A DNA stretch of 64,000 nt from Tetrastigma voinierianum (GCA_016808115.1 JAEQBH010004115.1:744001-808000); one strand, 5' to 3'. Shown: positions 32,917 to 44,445, counted from the stretch's first letter. Notes: generated by a model from the letters alone, not told the origin. Program-made: numbers and translations.

Positions 32917-34095
32917 TTTCTTTAAGAGATATAGCCGTGATCATGGTTTGACTACTACCATATGGATCTGTTAATGTATGGGGAAGAGCTTATGAAGCTT
33001 TACTCCAGAAGAATTTTTCTCCATCCTCACTTCTCGAATCCAGAAGAGGGAAATTACTACTTTCAAAACAAGTGGAAGATGAGAGTTCCAGATAATCAAG
33101 CCAGAGAGATATAAGAGGTCATTAAGAGATGTCCCATGCATGGGATAGACACGAAGACACCGTGGACATCTTCTTGCCGCTCATGGATCTCCCTCAAAGG
33201 TATAATAGATCTGCAGGAAAGCCCTGCGGCGGAGCATTCGAAGAAGAAGCGAAGAAGCGGGAGCCAGTGATCGGGGATCTTGCTAGGTGCAACATGGGAC
33301 CTCCTTACAGTCCTCGGGAGGCGACGGCCGTGAAATGGAATGATTGGCCGAACAAGATGTACGCCATGGAGGCAGGCTGGATGCGTGATACATCGGTTGG
33401 ATAAAAAGAATGCACTGCAAATGAGATAGGAATGGAGTGGAAGAGAAGGAAGAGTAAGTAATGGCGAGGCTTGTATTTGAAGGGTTCCATTGCAATGGAG
33501 GGGCTAACATTTGGTGACGCAGGCGTATCATTTCAAGCCTACTGACGCTTACCTGACCATACCACACGACATTAGGAACCATAAGGAATTTCTCTTATGG
33601 TGGAGAACCTGATGCGTCCCGAGACATGGGCAAAACTTTGACAAGGGTATGCTCCGTGAGGTTCCGGCAAGCAGCGTGACGAGGAGAGGGTAGGAAATGA
33701 ATATCGCCGGTCGGGACTGGACCTTTGAGAGACCCGGATCACTGCCCGATTCATGGGGAAAATAAAAAGCTTTTAAACTTCCATGAACAAAGGTTTGCGA
33801 AAGTGGAAGCTTGAAGCCAATTCTGAAATTTTGGACAACCCACCGTACCCTCTCTCGAGAACTTTGGAAGCGCAAATAGAGCTATTTGTACAACCACAAC
33901 GAGAATCAAATTAAAGATGCTTTTCCCAGTGACACGAAGAAAAATCCGAAAGACTGCATGGCTGTGCAGCTTAGAAGTGGAAAAGAATTAGAGAAGGAAA
34001 ATTCAGAGAAAGATGAAACAACGAGGGAGAAGGGATCTGGAAAATCTTGAGTCAGGAAAGGAAGAAGAAGCGATGTCGAGAAGGACAATGAGCCC
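32917..34095 (+). pseudogene. Second, partial Athila leader and gag
   Basis: Nucleotide blocks here match the leader/gag downstream of LTR 1 in the same order. Examples are GAGATGTCCCATGCA (20815 and 33126), GGAATGATCG/GGAATGATTGG (21030 and 33337), GCAAATGAGATAG (21107 and 33417) and AGAAGTGGAAAA (21598 and 33974). Near 33964 the frame reads QLRSGKELEKENSEKDET, the gag-protease linker of Athila. Sequence similarity stops close to 34095, where Tat antisense-ORF sequence begins. Confidence 0.65.
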
Positions 34096-34101
34096 CTCTC
34101 C

Positions 34102-34533
34102 TTAATATCGGTAAGCGAAGCAAATCTCAACCGTAGAAGGTGAGGTTAGTCTGAAGTTTGTTTTCTTGCACCCAGAATGAGAATCTGGTGGTTGGGATGA
34201 CAGTGAGTGGCATACTGGTAAATCTGGCTTGTTTAACAAGAAAGGGGCGGGCCCGAGGAAGCGAAGCCGATCATAAATTGCTCTCGGGTAAAAAACACCA
34301 CATTGTGTTCCCCACCCGAGTGGACTCATCATTTCGTCCATTATGGGATCAATGTCGGGGATTTCGCAATAGGATCTCAATTCCTCCATAGTTAGGGATG
34401 AGACAATATGGCTTGGAGAACGCGTCCCTCGCACAAGCCCTCGTCTGCAACCTGCTTGACTAGTAGAAGTTCCTTCCTCACCTCTCGCCATTCTACAAAC
34501 GGATCCGGGGGAAGGGCGAATATCAGCCCTCAA
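34102..34533 (-). pseudogene. Tat antisense ORF, N-terminal part (transposase_28-like)
   Basis: The - strand reads SSLTMEELRSYCEIPDIDP, then a MDEMMSPLGWG segment, FYPRAIYDRLRFLG and a PDLPVCHSLS segment. This resembles the N terminus of the gypsy-type transposase_28 protein (PF04195-like), which Tat-lineage elements encode on the antisense strand between integrase and 3' LTR. Its role is unknown. Position just upstream of the Tat 3' LTR and orientation opposite to pol fit. Similarity is lost at about 34105, where the Athila block begins; the rest may be at 15.8-17.3 kb. Confidence 0.5.
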
Positions 34534-35784
34534 GGTAGTACACGAAGCGGGTAGAAGGCAAAACCACTAAGGCGGGCGGCGCAGGAGTTTAATAAGCCCT
34601 AAACCTACCCTCACCCCAGGACTCTCCACGGCCGGGAAGCGCGATGAAGGTCGTACATTGAGGAAATAATGATTACATGGAATTGAGGCCGAGTAAGCTT
34701 GAAGGAAGCGGTTGAAATGCAGCGTAAAGTCGTAAACTATGTATCTGTGAGAAGGTTTCGAACTTATGAAGGAATCTTCAGGGATGATAGGAGAGGGGAA
34801 AGAAAGAGGAAAATCTAAATAATGAAGGCCACACTATATACCAGCAGCTTGGGACCTGCGAGTGTATTAAATGCGGCCTTGTGTCCATGCCTAGATCATT
34901 TGGGTCTCTTAACGACGCTCAGGCTCCCCCAGGGGGCTGATTGGGAAATCACGGACGGATGAGTGGGCCAAATCTTTCATTAAGATGGTGGGACTGTGAT
35001 ATTCAGGCGTCCATTGTGGGATCACTGACATCCCTGACCAATGGCCGGCTGAGTCTTGCATATGAAAGCAGAAGAATTAAATGCAAGGTACCTTTGCCCG
35101 GGAGTGACATATTTTAAATGTTATAAAAATGATTTTATTGGAGTGTGCCGGCGTTTGTCATTATTACAAGTGGCTTGACAGCCGATCGTGATCGCACGTC
35201 CCATATAGTTCGTCGAGATCAGATCTGAAACGAGAGACCCGAGAGAGAGCGGTAGCAGGAGTCGAAGAAGAAGAAGAAGAAGCAGTAGCAAAATCACTAC
35301 CAATAAAAAAAAAAAAAAAAAGATGGAAAGGAGGCTCAAGAAGAGTAAAAGCCTCGTGATTTAGATTGGGGGAGTGTCCTCGGATCACGAGGAGGATTCC
35401 ATTCGAGTTTTAGAACCCTCGAGACCACACAGAACAATTCAGGCTCACGTCAAACTATGGAGTCTACGGCCAGATCCATGCTTGGAAAGCGCGGCTCGAA
35501 TGTCGATCACGATCATTCTTCGTTCCCGCGCGATCCCCCGATTCCGGTCTGACAGCGTTGATTATCCTTCCTTTGTCGGAGGAACATGGATAACCGGTGG
35601 GGCTGACAAACCTCGTCACCCTCTACGGCCTTTTTATAAGCGGCCTCCGGTCTCGGGATCAACTCGAGCAACTAGGTATAGCATGTCTGATTTCAAAAAG
35701 TTCGAAAATTGGCGTTGAAATTGGCGGCGTGTGGTTATCACACATTCCCCATGATGTATTGCATCAAGCTTGTCCTTTTTTTCG
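34534..35784. other. Tat 3' region between antisense ORF and 3' LTR
   Basis: No convincing gene. It includes a (GAA)n tract near 35263-35283 and an A-run near 35305-35322. If the antisense ORF is expressed, its promoter would lie here. Open frames at 35374-35718 and elsewhere lack family resemblance. Confidence 0.4.
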
Positions 35785-36460
35785 GTAGGGCGATCGCCCT
35801 CCCCGGCGGAAAAAGGGAGCGTATGGGCGCCTTTGGCCTTGATCCAGGCCCTCTAACTAGCAAGCCCCTTTTTGACTAGAGGCCATGGTTGGTAGGTCCA
35901 TCCTTCCAGGCCCCTTGACCCGACCCAGGAGCCGGTCAGTATCTATGCTTGAAGGGTTGGCATTCCCCGGATGCCATTTCCCAGATAGGCTTTATCTAAT
36001 AAGGGTTGATGAATAGGCTCCCCCGGAGAGAGAGTGCACCATTCCATGCCTTGCCACAATTGAGATGGACCCAAAACCCCTTCGAAGTCCTGCGTCGAAA
36101 TCGCATCCACTTAAAGAAGCTTGATCTTCATGCGAAATGTGTGCCCCACTCACTTTGTCTTTCTTTTTGAAGAGGAAGAATTGTAGTCTGCAGCCGAATA
36201 TATCGTCACCTTCCTTAGGTTGGGAGGAAATCATCTACTTACCACGAATGGTGGATCTCCTTCTTCACGACCAGGGAAGTCACGACGCGAAATAAGGTAA
36301 AGACAACTCAAATCTCAGAAACTCCCGATCTTTGAAAAAAGACCGAAGTCTAGCGAGCGTCGGAGCGACGAGACCTCCGTCGCTCTTAGTTGTTTGTTTT
36401 GATTGTGCAGTTGATCTGTGTTTTAAGCGGTCAGTGGATGGAAAGGAGTCAGGAAGCTAC
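35785..36460 (+). repeat. Tat element 3' LTR
   Basis: Homologous to 5725-6415 in the same orientation, from GTAGGGCGATCGCCCTCCC to AGGAAGCTACA. No clear purine tract precedes it, and the outer boundary and TSD could not be set. Confidence 0.65.
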
Positions 36461-36521
36461 ACTCCACTATTACTTGATAGAAGACACAACAACCAATTAG
36501 ACTATACATTTAATTAATTAA

Positions 36522-36523
<2 letters not shown>

Positions 36524-36560
<37 letters not shown>

Positions 36561-36562
36561 TG

Positions 36563-36596
<34 letters not shown>

Positions 36597-36818
36597 TATA
36601 TATATATATATATAAGAGAAATTTAGCATATTACTTTAAAAAAAATAAATATATGACAGATTTGGGGACAAACATGTGAGTGGGCTACTAGTCGAACCTA
36701 AAATCAAGCATGCAGCCTGACCCTTCCAAAAATTAGCCCATGCCTCCACTACAGCTCATAGGGCTTGAGTCAAGTGTTACCATGTGGAGTGCAGTTTCAG
36801 CGGAGCTACAAGTCTTGG

Positions 36819-36885
<67 letters not shown>

Positions 36886-36887
36886 TC

Positions 36888-36923
<36 letters not shown>

Positions 36924-37190
36924 AGAGAAGAAATTTAGTATATTCACTTTAAAAATAATAAAAATATGATAGATTTGGGGACGGACATGTGAGTGGGCTA
37001 CTAGTCGGACCTAAAATGAAGCATGCGGTCTTACCCTTCCAAAAATAAGCCCATGTCTCCCTTTAAAAAGCTAAAGTAAGGCTTGGTCCAGTTTACCGCG
37101 GTGAGTTTCAAGCGAGCTACAGGTCTTAGACTTTAAATATATATATAAGAGAACGAGATAAATTTAGCATATTACTTTATCGATAAATCC
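36524..37190 (+). repeat. Tandem unit of AT microsatellite plus a 210-230 bp conserved segment
   Basis: (AT)n tracts at about 36524-36558, 36566-36614, 36823-36884 and 36893-36921 alternate with two copies of one sequence (about 36613-36822 and 36921-37140). Each copy has AATTTAG(C/T)ATATT, GACAGATTTGGGGAC, CATGTGAGTGGGCTACTAGT and AGCCCATG. A third unit starts at about 37140-37185 and is cut off. A dispersed copy lies at 61.4-61.64 kb. Confidence 0.85.
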
Positions 37191-38599
37191 AATAAGGGAT
37201 ACACATGTTAAGATTATGCCAGGATTTTGTAGTCTAACGTGTTGCGCTGGGTACTCCACGAATTTTGCACAATTAGTTATTTACATTATTTCCATACTCA
37301 CGTTTATCTTTAAGTTATATTAGGGAATTCTCAATAGCTCCATGATATCTATGACTAGCCCATTATTCATGTGTCTCATGCTTGTCATTGGCTCTATTAA
37401 TATGATTAATTTAATTTAATTTTCATTGCACAATCAATATTGAGAAGCCAATTAATACTTGAGGTTGAACAATACTTCTTGACATATGGGGTTTACACAA
37501 CGGAGAAAAACTAATCGTAAAATTCAATAGTTTAAATCAGTGTGTGGATGATGGTGAGCTTGAATACTTTTGTGAAACTGTGGCAAGAAAAGAAATAACT
37601 CCACATGAATTTTTCTAAATTGGAGAAAGTTCATGCAACAACTAAATCTGAAATATGGGATGTTATTAAAGTAATTTTTTATTTGGTAAGATATTTTTAA
37701 ATTCTTTTCACTTTCTTTGTTTATTTTTTCCCTTACACTAATGTGAAAACTTTTTTTAACTAGGTCAGTTTAGGTTGGCGCTAAATAGAAACGATGGGTT
37801 AGTGAAAAATCGAGCAGTGTTGAGGATATTCCAGACATAGATACGTATCTTGATATTTTAACAAATACTCAGCTTTAGCGAGTTAAAGGCTACCCTGATT
37901 CGAAGCAGGCCATTAATGGGGGTAAGCTTATCAGAAAGTAATTATTTAACTCAATGGAAGGTATGAGTTTAACCCAAAGATAAGTAATATGTACATTATT
38001 TTATTATATATAACCATTTTTTTATTATATGTGCTTATAATAGAATAAATTTAAGAAAGGGAGCTAGGGCGTAAGGTCGCATATGAAAGTGCTACATATA
38101 CGGGACTATTTCATATGCTCGAAGAATTTGGAAAGCGAGGTATTAATTTTTCTTTCATTGAGAATTTTATTTTCGGTACGGGGAGTGTGTAGGACGGGCG
38201 CTCACTCGGGGCCATGATTTTAAAGGAAGCGAGATGTGGCTTTGATAAATCATTTTTGTAAACTATGTTATAACAGAAGCTGGTTTTAATATATGTTATA
38301 TAAGAGTGTTATAATAAACTCTTATGAACTATTGTGGAAATATAAGTTTGTGTATTGGGGATATGGATAGATGGGTATGTGTGAGTCGGTACTACTTTGT
38401 TGAGACACTTGGATGGGTTATGGTTATCTTTGTTGTACAAGTTGTATTTTTGGATGGAAACCCATTACAAAGGGGCTTTGTCAGATTTTGTTTAAATCAT
38501 GAGTCGAAAAGGGGACATGATGGTGTGGTGTGGATTTTGACATCCACGAGTCTTCCACAGGTTGAAGGAGTTGTTGGGTTGTCCAGCCAATACGGGTTT
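37191..38599. other. Sequence between microsatellite repeats and CACTA-like end
   Basis: AT-rich with scattered short open frames. A 92-codon frame at 38324-38602 has no recognisable motif. It may be the degraded interior of the CACTA-like transposon whose end lies at 39657, but no transposase motif was seen. Confidence 0.35.
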
Positions 38600-39657
38600 T
38601 AAGTGTCATAGGTAAAAAAGATTAATAATAATGATAAAAATGACCCAATTATGTCGTAAAAAGATTATACGAATAATGACATTTTTAAATGTCTAGCTCT
38701 AATTGTTTATGACAAATTGTCATAACGAAACTGCGAGTATCACAAACATCCGTAGTAATATCATAATAAACCCGATATCGAACAAGCGTAAGTATTAAAA
38801 CATTATGCTTAAACACAATAAAATATCATTGTTCGTAATGTATTACAACTATATATAACATTATAATTTAGGTTGTTTCTCCAATGACTTAAAAAGCGTA
38901 AGTAAATCTTATCATAATAAACATAAATGACAACATTTGAAAATAAACATTATACTTGAGGCACAACCACATGTCGTAGTAGATATATTATGACACGTAA
39001 TATCTTTATGGTGAGTTGTTTTAGCAACACTTACAAATGTCAATAGTAACATCGTAAAGACTGACATGGTGATAACTAAAAGTATTGAAACATTATGTTC
39101 AAGCGACACTACCAAATATTGTCATCACAGTATACAACGACACATAATAATGTTGTGACTGAATGGATGTCACAACACTTAAAAATGTTAGAAGTAATAT
39201 CATATAAACTAATCTTGTGACATTTTGAGTGAGAACATTATCGCAAGCGACCATAAATAATATGTTATAAGCGATGTATTATGCCACATAATAATTTCGT
39301 AATGAATTGGATTTAACAACACTAAAAAATGTCACAAAGTCTATCATAATAAACTGATATGGTGACACTTGGAAGTATCGAAATAGTATATTTAGTGGGC
39401 ATGGCAAGCATGTCATAATAGCGATGTATTACAACACATAATTGAAAGGATTTAACAACACTTCAAAATGTCGTACGACAAGTCACAAAGTACATATACC
39501 AACATTTGCTTCTTTTGATGTTATAGACTAAAGTGACATTGGCCTAAGCAACATATAAGTGACGTTTAGTAAAAATGTTGATATAAAGTTAAAGTGATTT
39601 TTTTTTGCCTATTACGACATAAGTCAAGCGTTGGATAAAACCATTTTTGTTGTAGTG
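38600..39657. mobile_element. CACTA-like transposon end with subterminal repeats
   Basis: The right terminus reads TTTTTGTTGTAGTG, the reverse complement of CACTACAACAAAAA. It is preceded by a CCTATTACGACATAAGTC-containing segment often found at CACTA (En/Spm) ends. Inside are about six degenerate repeats of 135-150 bp carrying AACACTTAAAAATGTC-like and ATCATAATAAAC-like blocks (near 38740, 38890, 39030, 39170, 39315, 39450). Dense subterminal repeats are typical of CACTA elements, where they bind transposase. The opposite CACTA end was not found, so the element may be truncated. Confidence 0.55.
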
Positions 39658-40670
39658 ATTACTATTAAATAAAATCTTTAAATTGAGATCAAGATAGACA
39701 AGTTTACAATGAACATTAAAAATCTTGGTCTCAAATTTATTTGAAACAAGAAAAACTAGAATCTATGGAAGAATATAAAACCTTTTATGGAACTTTTTTA
39801 TATTATTCAAAATTTTTAACATAAAACTTTTTTTATGAAAGAAGATTGTTGAACTTAGAACTTACAAACATGATTGGAAAAAGAACCACAACAATCATGA
39901 AAACTCTTTTGGGAAATTTAACCACTAAACTCTAAAATCTAAACTATTAAGTCATTTCTTTAGCTAGACAATCAATAGTTCTATTTGCTTCTCTATAGGC
40001 ATAACTTAAACCGTTAAACATAAATATTTAATTCATGAGACAAATTCCAAATAGAGGACTATGAAAGTTGATTTAGAAAAAGTTTATGACAAAAATTTTG
40101 TAATTTAATATGAACAACTTTATTTTATTTTATTTTCCTCATTCAAAGTGCCAACTCTGAATGAACTTTAGAACCGGGTTTGTAATTTAATATAAATTTG
40201 ACATGTTAATAAATTTAGAAATAATTCTTTATACACTTGAAAATAATTTGTTTTTTTAATCATTCACAAAATGTTCGATTTAAAGTAATTAGCTACAACA
40301 TCTCATTTTACAATAAATTAATATTTTATTAAAAATTACCTCTCAAAAAAATGATTAATATATTTCAAAATTTGAAATATAACATCAATGGTATACAACA
40401 ACAAATATCTTAAGTATTTTTTGTATTTTTGGATTATCAAATGTGTAAGCCTTGAGCCAACCCTTTTTGCTATTAACTGAACGTTTGCATCATTTTCTAA
40501 AGTTTTTAGCATTTTTTATTGTGTTTTTATGAATTATATTGTTAACATGAATTAATAAAGTTCTCTTTTTCAAAAAAAATAAAAAATAAAGTTCTCTCTT
40601 TTCAAAAAAAAAAAAAAATAGATAAGATAAGATTAGTATAAAAACTAAAAGCTAATTTTTAAATTAGAAG

Positions 40671-40676
<6 letters not shown>
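39658..40676. other. AT-rich intergenic sequence
   Basis: No feature is supported. A-rich runs near 40570-40620 could be degraded poly(A) tails. Confidence 0.4.

Positions 40677-40702
<26 letters not shown>
40677..40702. repeat. AT microsatellite, left flank of copia 1
   Basis: An (AT)n tract runs straight into the left LTR of copia 1. The last five bases, ATATA, are repeated after the right LTR at 51385-51389. Confidence 0.85.
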
Positions 40703-40706
<4 letters not shown>

Positions 40707-41650
40707 AACCTAATAATACTATATAACAGAAGGAACATAACAAATAAAACGTTAATGAAAACTGTTTGCAAAACGAATAAACTGGAACCTATATCGGTAT
40801 GACTATGAGAAACTATTTGCAGAACACACAAAATAAAAAGTTAAAGCAATAAGGTGGAACCTGTTTGCAGTAATCAAGAATGATCAAGTCTTGTGCTGGG
40901 CATAGTCTCCTTAAGACAATTTATTGCCCTCCTTGATGGTGCTTCGAGTTCTTGTGTTAAATCTCGAATAAAATGATCTCCCAACACAAAAGAAAGCACT
41001 TCTTGTGGTTGGCTGTCAAACCAGAAATAGTGTAGAACTCGGTCTCAAAGAAATGAGATGATATTTAACGAGAAAATGAATGATTATTGTGGCCTATATA
41101 GACTACTCGCTCATGATACATTGATGCAGTCATGAAGCTTGGGCTAGGGTCGTGGTTGGAGAAGACGCCCATTCAGTCAAACGGTGCTTTCAAAACGTCA
41201 GCGTTTTGAACTCCCGATGGTAAGCCAAAAATTTTAAGGATATATATATATATACGGCCCGACCCTAGGGCAGAACAGGAGCACGGCCGGCGGAGCGGCT
41301 CGTGTGTAATTGAACGAGCATGAGCTAGGTCCTCCCCGCTTCCTGGCCCAGGGTGCCTTGGGACCCCGAGCCCGACTGGGTAGATGTATATATACCCTTT
41401 AAAAGTCTTGTTCCCATCGGGTGTGGGACACGAGAAGCTTTTCCTGGCTTAAACTTTTTGTTGCCCTTTTCAAGTGGTGATGTTTGGAGCGATTTCTAAT
41501 TCACTGTAATGGTTTTGAAACGACTCAATATATAATCTTCATCTCCTCGTGGAGGAGAGCACATTCATATGGACCCATTACAAAGAATTTGTGGGACCCA
41601 TTTAATTTAGCTCGAATGGCTAATTTGTATGCTCAAACCCATTTTCAACA
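40703..41650 (-). repeat. Copia 1 3' LTR
   Basis: A 948-bp repeat starting TGTTAACCTAATAATACTAT on the + strand and ending TTTCAACA, matching 50438-51384. It lacks a block near 41150 that the other LTR has (around 50870-50905). Confidence 0.9.
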
Positions 41651-41665
41651 ATCCCCCACATGAAT
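41651..41665 (-). other. Copia 1 polypurine tract
   Basis: On the - strand ATGTGGGGGAT lies immediately before the LTR start TGTTG. This is the standard copia PPT position and composition. Confidence 0.85.
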
Positions 41666-42500
41666 GAAATTATTTGAAAATGTCTGAAATAAACGTGCGA
41701 CACTAAGAGAGAGTTCAGTAAATTTTAATATAGGAAGGTAGCTTGTGGCTGAACCTTCCCTTGTAAAATGCTATCGAGTTCTTGATTGATCAGGTGAACA
41801 TGATATCTTGAGCCCCATTCAATCATTTGTGTAAACCAAGACAATAGCATTCACATAGAATCTTTCTTGACACAGTTGGTTCTTACGATTGTGTTCATTT
41901 TGGCCCTGAACAATTCCTGGTTTCATGAGCGCTCTTAGAGAATTTAGTCTTTATCATTCTCATAGAGAGCGGCTGATTCTCACTCACATAGGTGACTTCT
42001 TATGGAGGTGTACGCTTCTCACCCCACTTGTCTTTAACAAGATATAAGAATCATTAAAGCATGAGCTTCTGCACAATTCAGCCTTTGTGGCGCATCACTA
42101 ATATTAGTCTTAAGACGAGTAGGAGATTTGTTCTCAGTAGTCATCTTAATAAGGTCTACCTGGTCTACATTTGTCCCCTTTGGGGCTAGTTCTTGGGATC
42201 TCCATTCGGTAGGTTGGGTTGCCATTATGGCGACTCTTTGGTGTATAGGCATTAAACCCATTCCTCGATGATTTACTTGCGCGCTCTGCGGTCCAGGCCT
42301 TTAGTTCGCGGATCATAATGTCTCTTTTGACCTTATGTATTCAATGGTCATAATACCATTAGAGAGAAGTTATCTTACGGTATTATGTCTTCGACGAATA
42401 TGTCAAGACTTACCATTATATATGACTACATTAACCACCAATCTATGATTATTTGTAATGAATGCGAGATAAACGAGGCACGAGTTGTAGCCACATTGGA
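41666..42500 (-). other. Copia 1 3' region, degraded RNase H end and UTR
   Basis: This lies between the RNase H piece and the PPT. No motif can be read with confidence; part may be the last residues of RNase H. Confidence 0.45.
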
Positions 42501-43500
42501 ATATCTTCTAGAAATGTGAAGCCACTTTGCTTCTTGACTTGGCTTTATCTAGTGCAATAAGCTTCAGGACTACATGATGATGCAAATTTTTCTTAGAAGA
42601 TTTTAAGACAGCTCCACCCGCCCCAGTAAATAGATAGCCACTTGTGGACTTCGAGTCTTTGGTTTCGGATATCCAATTTGCATCACAATATCCTTCAAGT
42701 ACTACTGGATATTTTGAGTAGTGCAATCCATAGTTTTGGGTGTATTTCAAATACCTGGCTTCACAACTAATGCCTTCGATTAGAACACGGATTACTTGTG
42801 TATCTACTCAATTTGTTGATAGCGTAAGCTATGTCTGGACATGTACAGTTCATGACATACATCAGGTTGTCAATTGCTTGTGCATATTCTCGTTGTGATA
42901 GGCATTTGCCATTATTTTTGGATAAATGTAGATTTACATCTACAGGTGTTCTCATTAGACTGCTATCATCTTGTTTAAATTTCTTGAGAATTTTCTCAAT
43001 GTAATGTGATTGAGATAATATTAGTTCATCTGATGTTTTAAAGATCTTTATCCCAAGTATAACATTGGCAACACCTAAGTTTTTCATGTTAAACTTATTG
43101 TTTAACATTTTCTTGGTAGTTTTAATGACTTCATTATTACTACCAATAATGAGCATATCATCAACATAGAGACAAACGATGACAAACCCATGTTTGGTGT
43201 TCTTGACATATACACATTTGTCACACTCATTGATTTTGAACCCAGTTGTCATCATTATACTGTCAAATTTCTCATACCACTGCTTTGGTGCTTGCTTTAA
43301 TCCATAAAGGGATTTAACAAGCCGAAAAACTTTCTTTTCTTGACATGGAACAATAAACCCTTCGAGTTGTTCCATGTAGATTTCTTCATCCAAGTCACCA
43401 TTTAAGAAAGCTGTATTTACATCCATTTGATGTATTACAAGATTGTGTATAAGGCTGCTGATAGCTATTAACACGATGAATGAATGATATTCTTATTCTT
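42501..43500 (-). pseudogene. Copia 1 reverse transcriptase and RNase H
   Basis: RT is read at 42767-43474. It shows HQMDVNTAFLNGDLDEEIYM, VFRLVKSLYGLKQAPKQWYE, the catalytic YVDDM followed by LIIGSN (near 43145-43170), MKNLGVANVILGIKI, and IDNLMYVMNCTCPDIAYAI. In a different frame, 42508-42750 reads the RNase H start with EGYCDANWISETKDSKSTSG. The catalytic YVDD is intact. A frame change at about 42760 separates the domains, and the N-terminal RT is disturbed near 43480-43620. The enzyme pair would copy element RNA to DNA. Confidence 0.85.
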
Positions 43501-43620
43501 GGTGAATAGGTGTCAAAATAGTCAAGCCTTCAAACGTAACCTTTGATAACCCGATCGGCCTTATATTTATCAGTAAATCCATCACGCTTTCGTTTTCTTC
43601 TTGAATATCCATTTTATATC

Positions 43621-43980
43621 CTAGAGGTTTTGAACTTTGATTGGAAGATCCACTAGTTCCCATGTATGATTTTGCAAGATGGATTCTACTTCATCGTTTA
43701 TAACCTCTTTCCAATATGGAGCTTCAGGGCTCGACATTGCTTCCTTAAAGCTTTGAGGCTCATCTTCTAACAAATACGTTAGAAAATCTGGACCAAAAGA
43801 TTTTGACGTTCTAGTTCTTTTGCTACATCTAGGTTCATCCTCATCTTGTTGGCCTTGACTATTGCCTATTGCAATATCATGAGTTCTTTTACTTAAGTTC
43901 GACTCCTGTGTAGATTTGTAAGGAAATACATTTTCAAAGAAAGATGCATTCCTTGATTCGATAATAGTATTGGCATGCAT
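43621..43980 (-). pseudogene. Copia 1 integrase-RT linker and start of RT
   Basis: The piece reads PDFLTYLLEDEPQSFKEAMS followed by APYWKEVINDEVESILQNH and TWELVDLP. This is the sequence that precedes the RT core in plant copia polyproteins. It connects to RT at 43474 through a frame change near 43600. Upstream (- direction) the integrase C-terminal region 43990-44440 is degraded, with short readable pieces only. Confidence 0.75.
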
Positions 43981-44445
43981 ATCGGGAATTTTTCGATTTA
44001 TGAATCGAAAGCGATATGCACTACTGTTATGTGCATATCAATGAAAACACAATCAAGCTGGTTTTGGTCACAATTTTAACCTTTTTGGGTATAGAGTACC
44101 ACCACTTTGTGAAACACTTGCGCTTTTAAGTATTTATAAGAAGGTCTTCGACCTTTCCTGACTCATAGGGGATTGTTGGTATTATTCGAAGTATTCGGTT
44201 GAGAATATAATTTCTTATAAAATTGGCTTCCCCACAAATTATAAGGAGTAGTTCGAGAACTTAATAGCCAATTCATTCATCACATTTCTTTTAAAGTTTT
44301 GTTCTTACGTTCAACAACCCCATTTTGTTGAGGTGAATAGGGGTCTGCGATGGTTGGTGTATTATACCATGTTGTGAAGACAAAAATCATCAAAGGTACT
44401 TCATATTCACCACCTCATCACTTCTTATCTCACCTTGATTTTCTA

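Larger units (their letters stand above)
17589..34095 (+). mobile_element. Athila-type Ty3/gypsy element followed by a second partial leader/gag
   Basis: Order is LTR 1 (17589-20553), gag, RT, RNase H, integrase, spacer, plant-transposon-protein-like ORF, PPT, LTR 2 (29956-32892), PBS remnant and a second gag copy (to about 34095). Both LTRs begin TGATGAGCTT. The RT (DSPWVSPVHVVPKKGG, RTVTGWRVCIDYRKLN, FMDD) and the extra ORF after integrase are of the Athila type. The gag segment after LTR 2 is homologous to the one after LTR 1, so the block is head-to-tail, LTR-int-LTR-int(partial). No TSD was found, and the right end lies within gag against Tat antisense-ORF sequence. All frames are broken. 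Confidence 0.75.
5725..36460 (+). mobile_element. Ty3/gypsy Tat-lineage LTR retrotransposon, split by two insertions
   Basis: Order on the + strand is 5' LTR (about 5725-6415), gag, protease, RT, RNase H, integrase, tandem-repeat 3' UTR, antisense ORF remnants and 3' LTR (about 35785-36460). Lineage is assigned from the RT (PKWLTNVVVVPKKGGKW, YTNLNDACPKDSFPLPRID, YIDDM) and the integrase tail (FQPNWEGPY, GESGAYALDKLDG). These match the Tat/Retand/Ogre group, whose 3' UTR tandem repeats and antisense ORF are also known. A 2.74-kb solo LTR at 11635-14376 and an Athila-type block at 17589-34095 are inserted. Without them the element would be about 11.5 kb. TSDs and exact LTR ends were not found. 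All reading frames are broken. Confidence 0.75.

Noticed and set aside
34158..34391. + strand frame opposite the antisense ORF
   Set aside because: Shadow of the - strand reading, which has family resemblance.
36740..36969. YIYIYI-repeat frames
   Set aside because: Translation of the AT microsatellite.
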